Part shown: in pieces, positions 14,175-15,549 of the stretch
How the letters are laid out: each line of letters opens with the position of its first letter
How positions within the stretch are numbered: the stretch's first letter is position 1
Assembly (NCBI GenBank): GCA_013378375.1
Contig: JACAFT010000023.1
Location: 1-15,549, forward strand
From: UBA57 sp013378375
Lineage (GTDB): Archaea; Thermoproteota; Nitrososphaeria; Nitrososphaerales; UBA57
Direction: 5' to 3'
DNA: 15,549 nucleotides
Program-made: the position numbers and the translations under genes
Notes under the pieces: generated by a model
Database searches by the model: none
Seen by the model: the letters and a program-made list of their open reading frames with translations, nothing else
Told to the model about the DNA's origin: nothing

Positions 14175-14194
14175 TTGGCTATAAGCCATGAATG
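14175..14194 (+). other. tRNA intron 4 (20 nt, T-loop, between positions 59 and 60)
   Basis: The core is TTCA (14169-14172) with TGAA (14189-14192); the bulges are AAT and TGT; the inner hairpin is TGGCT/AGCCA (14176-14180 with 14184-14188) with loop ATA. Its outer helix would be the T-stem GTCGG/CCGAC, which becomes adjacent only once intron 3 has been removed. Confidence 0.85.
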
Positions 14195-14211
14195 TCCGAC
14201 CCGCGGGACCA

Positions 14212-14225
14212 TAATTTATTTTTCA
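14212..14225 (+). terminator. Putative T-rich terminator of the tRNA transcript
   Basis: TAATTTATTTTTC directly follows the encoded CCA. Archaeal transcription commonly ends at such T-rich stretches. Confidence 0.4.
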
Positions 14226-14232
14226 AGAACGA

Positions 14233-14248
14233 TAAAATATATATACAA
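14233..14248 (+). promoter_or_regulatory. Promoter (TATA box) of the EF-1A gene
   Basis: TAAAATATATATACAA is a strong archaeal TATA element about 45 nt before the ATG at 14288, predicting a leader of about 20 nt. AAGGT at 14271-14275 in that leader could serve as a weak Shine-Dalgarno site. Confidence 0.6.
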
Positions 14249-14287
14249 AAGATTATTACAGTGAATCATTAAGGTAGTATTGTACAA

Positions 14288-15549
14288 ATGGCAAATAAAC
14301 CACATCTTAACTTAATTGTTGCTGGACATGTAGACCAGGGTAAATCTACTATAATTGGTCATCTTCTTGTTGATCTAAAAGTTATTGATGAAAGAACAAT
14401 TGAAAAGTATGCTGAAGAATCAGAAAAAACAGGTAAAGGTGATACCTTCAAGTATGCTTGGGTTATGGATAATCTAAAAGATGAAAGAGAACGAGGTGTA
14501 ACTATTGATCTTGCTTTTAAAAAATTCGAATCTAAAAAATATGATTTTACGCTTATTGACGCACCTGGACATAGAGATTTTATTAAAAACATGATTACCG
14601 GTGCTTCTGAAGCTGACGCTGCAGTTCTTTGTGTTTCTGGTAAACCTGGAGAAACAGAAATTGCTATTGGAGTTGGAGGACAATCACGGGAACATTGTTT
14701 CTTGCTGAAAACACTTGGTGTTAAACAAATGATCGTTGCAGTCAATAAAATGGATGCAAATGAAGTTGGTTATAAAAAAGAACGATATGAAGAAGTTAAA
14801 GTTGAAGTTGAAAAATTGTTGAAAGGCGTTGGTTGGGATATTACAAAGACACCAATTATTCCTGTTTCAGGATGGAAAGGTGATAATCTTATTGCTAGAG
14901 GAGAAAATCTTGCTTGGTATGATGGTAAAACAATTTATGAGGCGTTTGATGACTTTGAAATTGAAGCTCCTCCTGTTGATAAACCATTAAGACTTCCTCT
15001 TCAGGATGTTTATTCTATTACTGGTGTAGGTACTGTTCCTGTTGGAAGAGTCGAGACTGGTAAATTTAAAGTAGGTGAAAAAGTCATTATTATGCCAAGT
15101 GGAGCAACCGCAGAAGTAAAATCTATTGAATCTCATCACGTTGAAATGCAAGAAGCATCTGCTGGTGATAATATTGGTTTCAATTTACGTGGAGTTGATA
15201 AGAAAGATATCAGACGAGGTGATGTTATTGGACCAATCGACGCTCCTCCTAAAGTTGTAAAAGAATTTACTGCACAAATTATTGTAGTACATCATCCAAC
15301 TGCTATCGCACCTGGATATACTCCAGTTATTCATGCTCATACATCACAAGCTGCAGCTACTATTTCGACATTAGTATCTAAACTAGATGCAAGAACTGGT
15401 GGTGTGCAAGAAGAAAATCCAAAAGCACTTAAAACTGGTGACGCTGCTATAGTTAAAATTCAACCACTTAGACCATTGTGTTTGGAATCGTTTGGAGATT
15501 TCCCCCAGTTAGGTAGATTTGCACTCAGAGATATGGGTACAACTATTGC
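14288..15549 (+). CDS. tuf: Translation elongation factor EF-1 alpha (aEF1A), 3' truncated by the window
   Basis: 420 codons are visible from ATG at 14288 with no stop; only the last part of domain III is missing. This GTPase delivers aminoacyl-tRNA to the ribosome. The GTP-binding motifs are GHVDQGKST (residues 13-21), DAPGH, NKMD and SGW. The switch region reads 'YAWVMDNLKDERERGVTID'. Domain II begins at 'PLRLPLQDVYSITGVGTVPVGRVETG'. The P-loop has Gln17 where most EF-1A/EF-Tu proteins have His (GHVDHGKST); my recollection is that thaumarchaeal sequences also vary here. The segments 'EESEKTGKGDTFKY' and 'GGQSREHCFLLKTLG' are the main basis for the thaumarchaeal placement. The tRNA-Tyr gene lies 76 nt upstream on the same strand, but the gene has its own promoter. 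Confidence 0.97.
   Translation, partial: MANKPHLNLIVAGHVDQGKSTIIGHLLVDLKVIDERTIEKYAEESEKTGKGDTFKYAWVMDNLKDERERGVTIDLAFKKFESKKYDFTLIDAPGHRDFIKNMITGASEADAAVLCVSGKPGETEIAIGVGGQSREHCFLLKTLGVKQMIVAVNKMDANEVGYKKERYEEVKVEVEKLLKGVGWDITKTPIIPVSGWKGDNLIARGENLAWYDGKTIYEAFDDFEIEAPPVDKPLRLPLQDVYSITGVGTVPVGRVETGKFKVGEKVIIMPSGATAEVKSIESHHVEMQEASAGDNIGFNLRGVDKKDIRRGDVIGPIDAPPKVVKEFTAQIIVVHHPTAIAPGYTPVIHAHTSQAAATISTLVSKLDARTGGVQEENPKALKTGDAAIVKIQPLRPLCLESFGDFPQLGRFALRDMGTTI

Larger units (their letters stand above)
14039..14211 (+). tRNA. tRNA-Tyr (GUA) interrupted by four introns
   Basis: After removal of four introns the exons (14039-14061, 14075-14089, 14134-14149, 14169-14174 and 14195-14211) join into a 77-nt tRNA. 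The acceptor stem is CCCGCGG/CCGCGGG with C1-G72 and discriminator A73, followed by encoded CCA. The D-stem is GCTC/GAGC with loop AGCTTGGTA (G18-G19). The anticodon stem is TCCGG/CCGGA with loop CTGTAGA (anticodon GTA). The variable loop is CTGTC, the T-stem GTCGG/CCGAC, and the T-loop TTCAAAT. C1-G72 and A73 are archaeal tyrosine identity elements. G15-C48 and T54-A58 tertiary pairs are possible. All stems are perfect Watson-Crick pairs. Confidence 0.9.

Noticed and set aside
14150..14195. A single intron in the T-arm.
   Set aside because: No single cut leaves a 7-nt T-loop of TTCxAxT type; the loop TTCAAAT is internal, and two separate perfect core helices support two introns.
14039..14211. 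RNase P RNA, SRP RNA or a box C/D guide RNA.
   Set aside because: The segment is too short for RNase P or SRP RNA and lacks their conserved cores and C/D boxes. The four-intron tRNA-Tyr model explains every base, including CCA.
13991..14264. Short reading frames across the tRNA-Tyr locus on both strands.
   Set aside because: They cover the tRNA and its leader; the relatively GC-rich RNA gene simply lacks stops.
14359..14745. A 128-codon minus-strand reading frame.
   Set aside because: It is antisense to the highly conserved GTPase domain of EF-1A.
1..15549. CRISPR arrays, insertion sequences, prophage or defence genes.
   Set aside because: No regularly spaced repeats, transposase, integrase or phage-like genes are visible; gene content is housekeeping and respiratory.

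Overview
The window is a strongly AT-rich, densely packed piece of archaeal chromosome, most likely from a Thaumarchaeota/Nitrososphaerota lineage. The evidence is an EF-1A whose N-terminal half has the features I associate with thaumarchaeal EF-1A (YAEESEKTGKGDTFKYAWVM, then GGQSREHCFLLKTLG), archaeal TATA-type promoters placed for leaderless or short-leader mRNAs, few Shine-Dalgarno sites, several TTG/GTG starts, a tRNA with bulge-helix-bulge introns, a half-size heme A synthase and a DUF1404-like protein. No ammonia-oxidation genes are visible. ETF genes next to an aerobic oxidase would fit a heterotrophic marine relative of the ammonia oxidisers, but that placement is inference.

Layout. 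1-1128 (minus): etfBA, with etfA running off the left edge. 1210-3867: two different phosphohexomutases facing each other tail-to-tail and overlapping by 9 nt. 3957-4916: a membrane-anchored Hsp20-like protein facing a SpoIIM-family membrane protein, overlapping by 12 nt. 4926-6346: small uncharacterised membrane proteins, one with paired cysteines. 6357-7791 (minus): cox subunit III followed by a membrane protein. 7893-12861 (plus): a small membrane protein, a two-helix protein, CuA subunit II, an A2-type subunit I, compact CtaA, a DUF1404-like protein, a 56-residue protein and CtaB. Subunits and enzymes for a heme-A-containing terminal oxidase are thus gathered in about 5 kb, with at least five unassigned small membrane proteins around them. 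12858-13945 (minus): an SRPBCC protein, a small PepSY-like protein and a DCoH/PCD-family dehydratase. 14039-14211 (plus): tRNA-Tyr. 14288 to the right edge: EF-1A, cut off by the window.

The most striking object is the tRNA-Tyr gene. Read straight through it does not fold, but removing four short introns (13, 44, 19 and 20 nt) yields a complete 77-nt tRNA-Tyr with C1-G72, a GUA anticodon and encoded CCA. Each of the four splice-site pairs is supported by a 4-bp bulge-helix-bulge core. One exon is only 6 nt long, and the last intron can form its outer helix, which is the T-stem, only after the third intron is removed. The gene is preceded by an unusual structured leader that can also pair with the tRNA 3' end.

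No CRISPR array, insertion sequence or rRNA is seen, and no gap longer than 300 bases lacks a gene.
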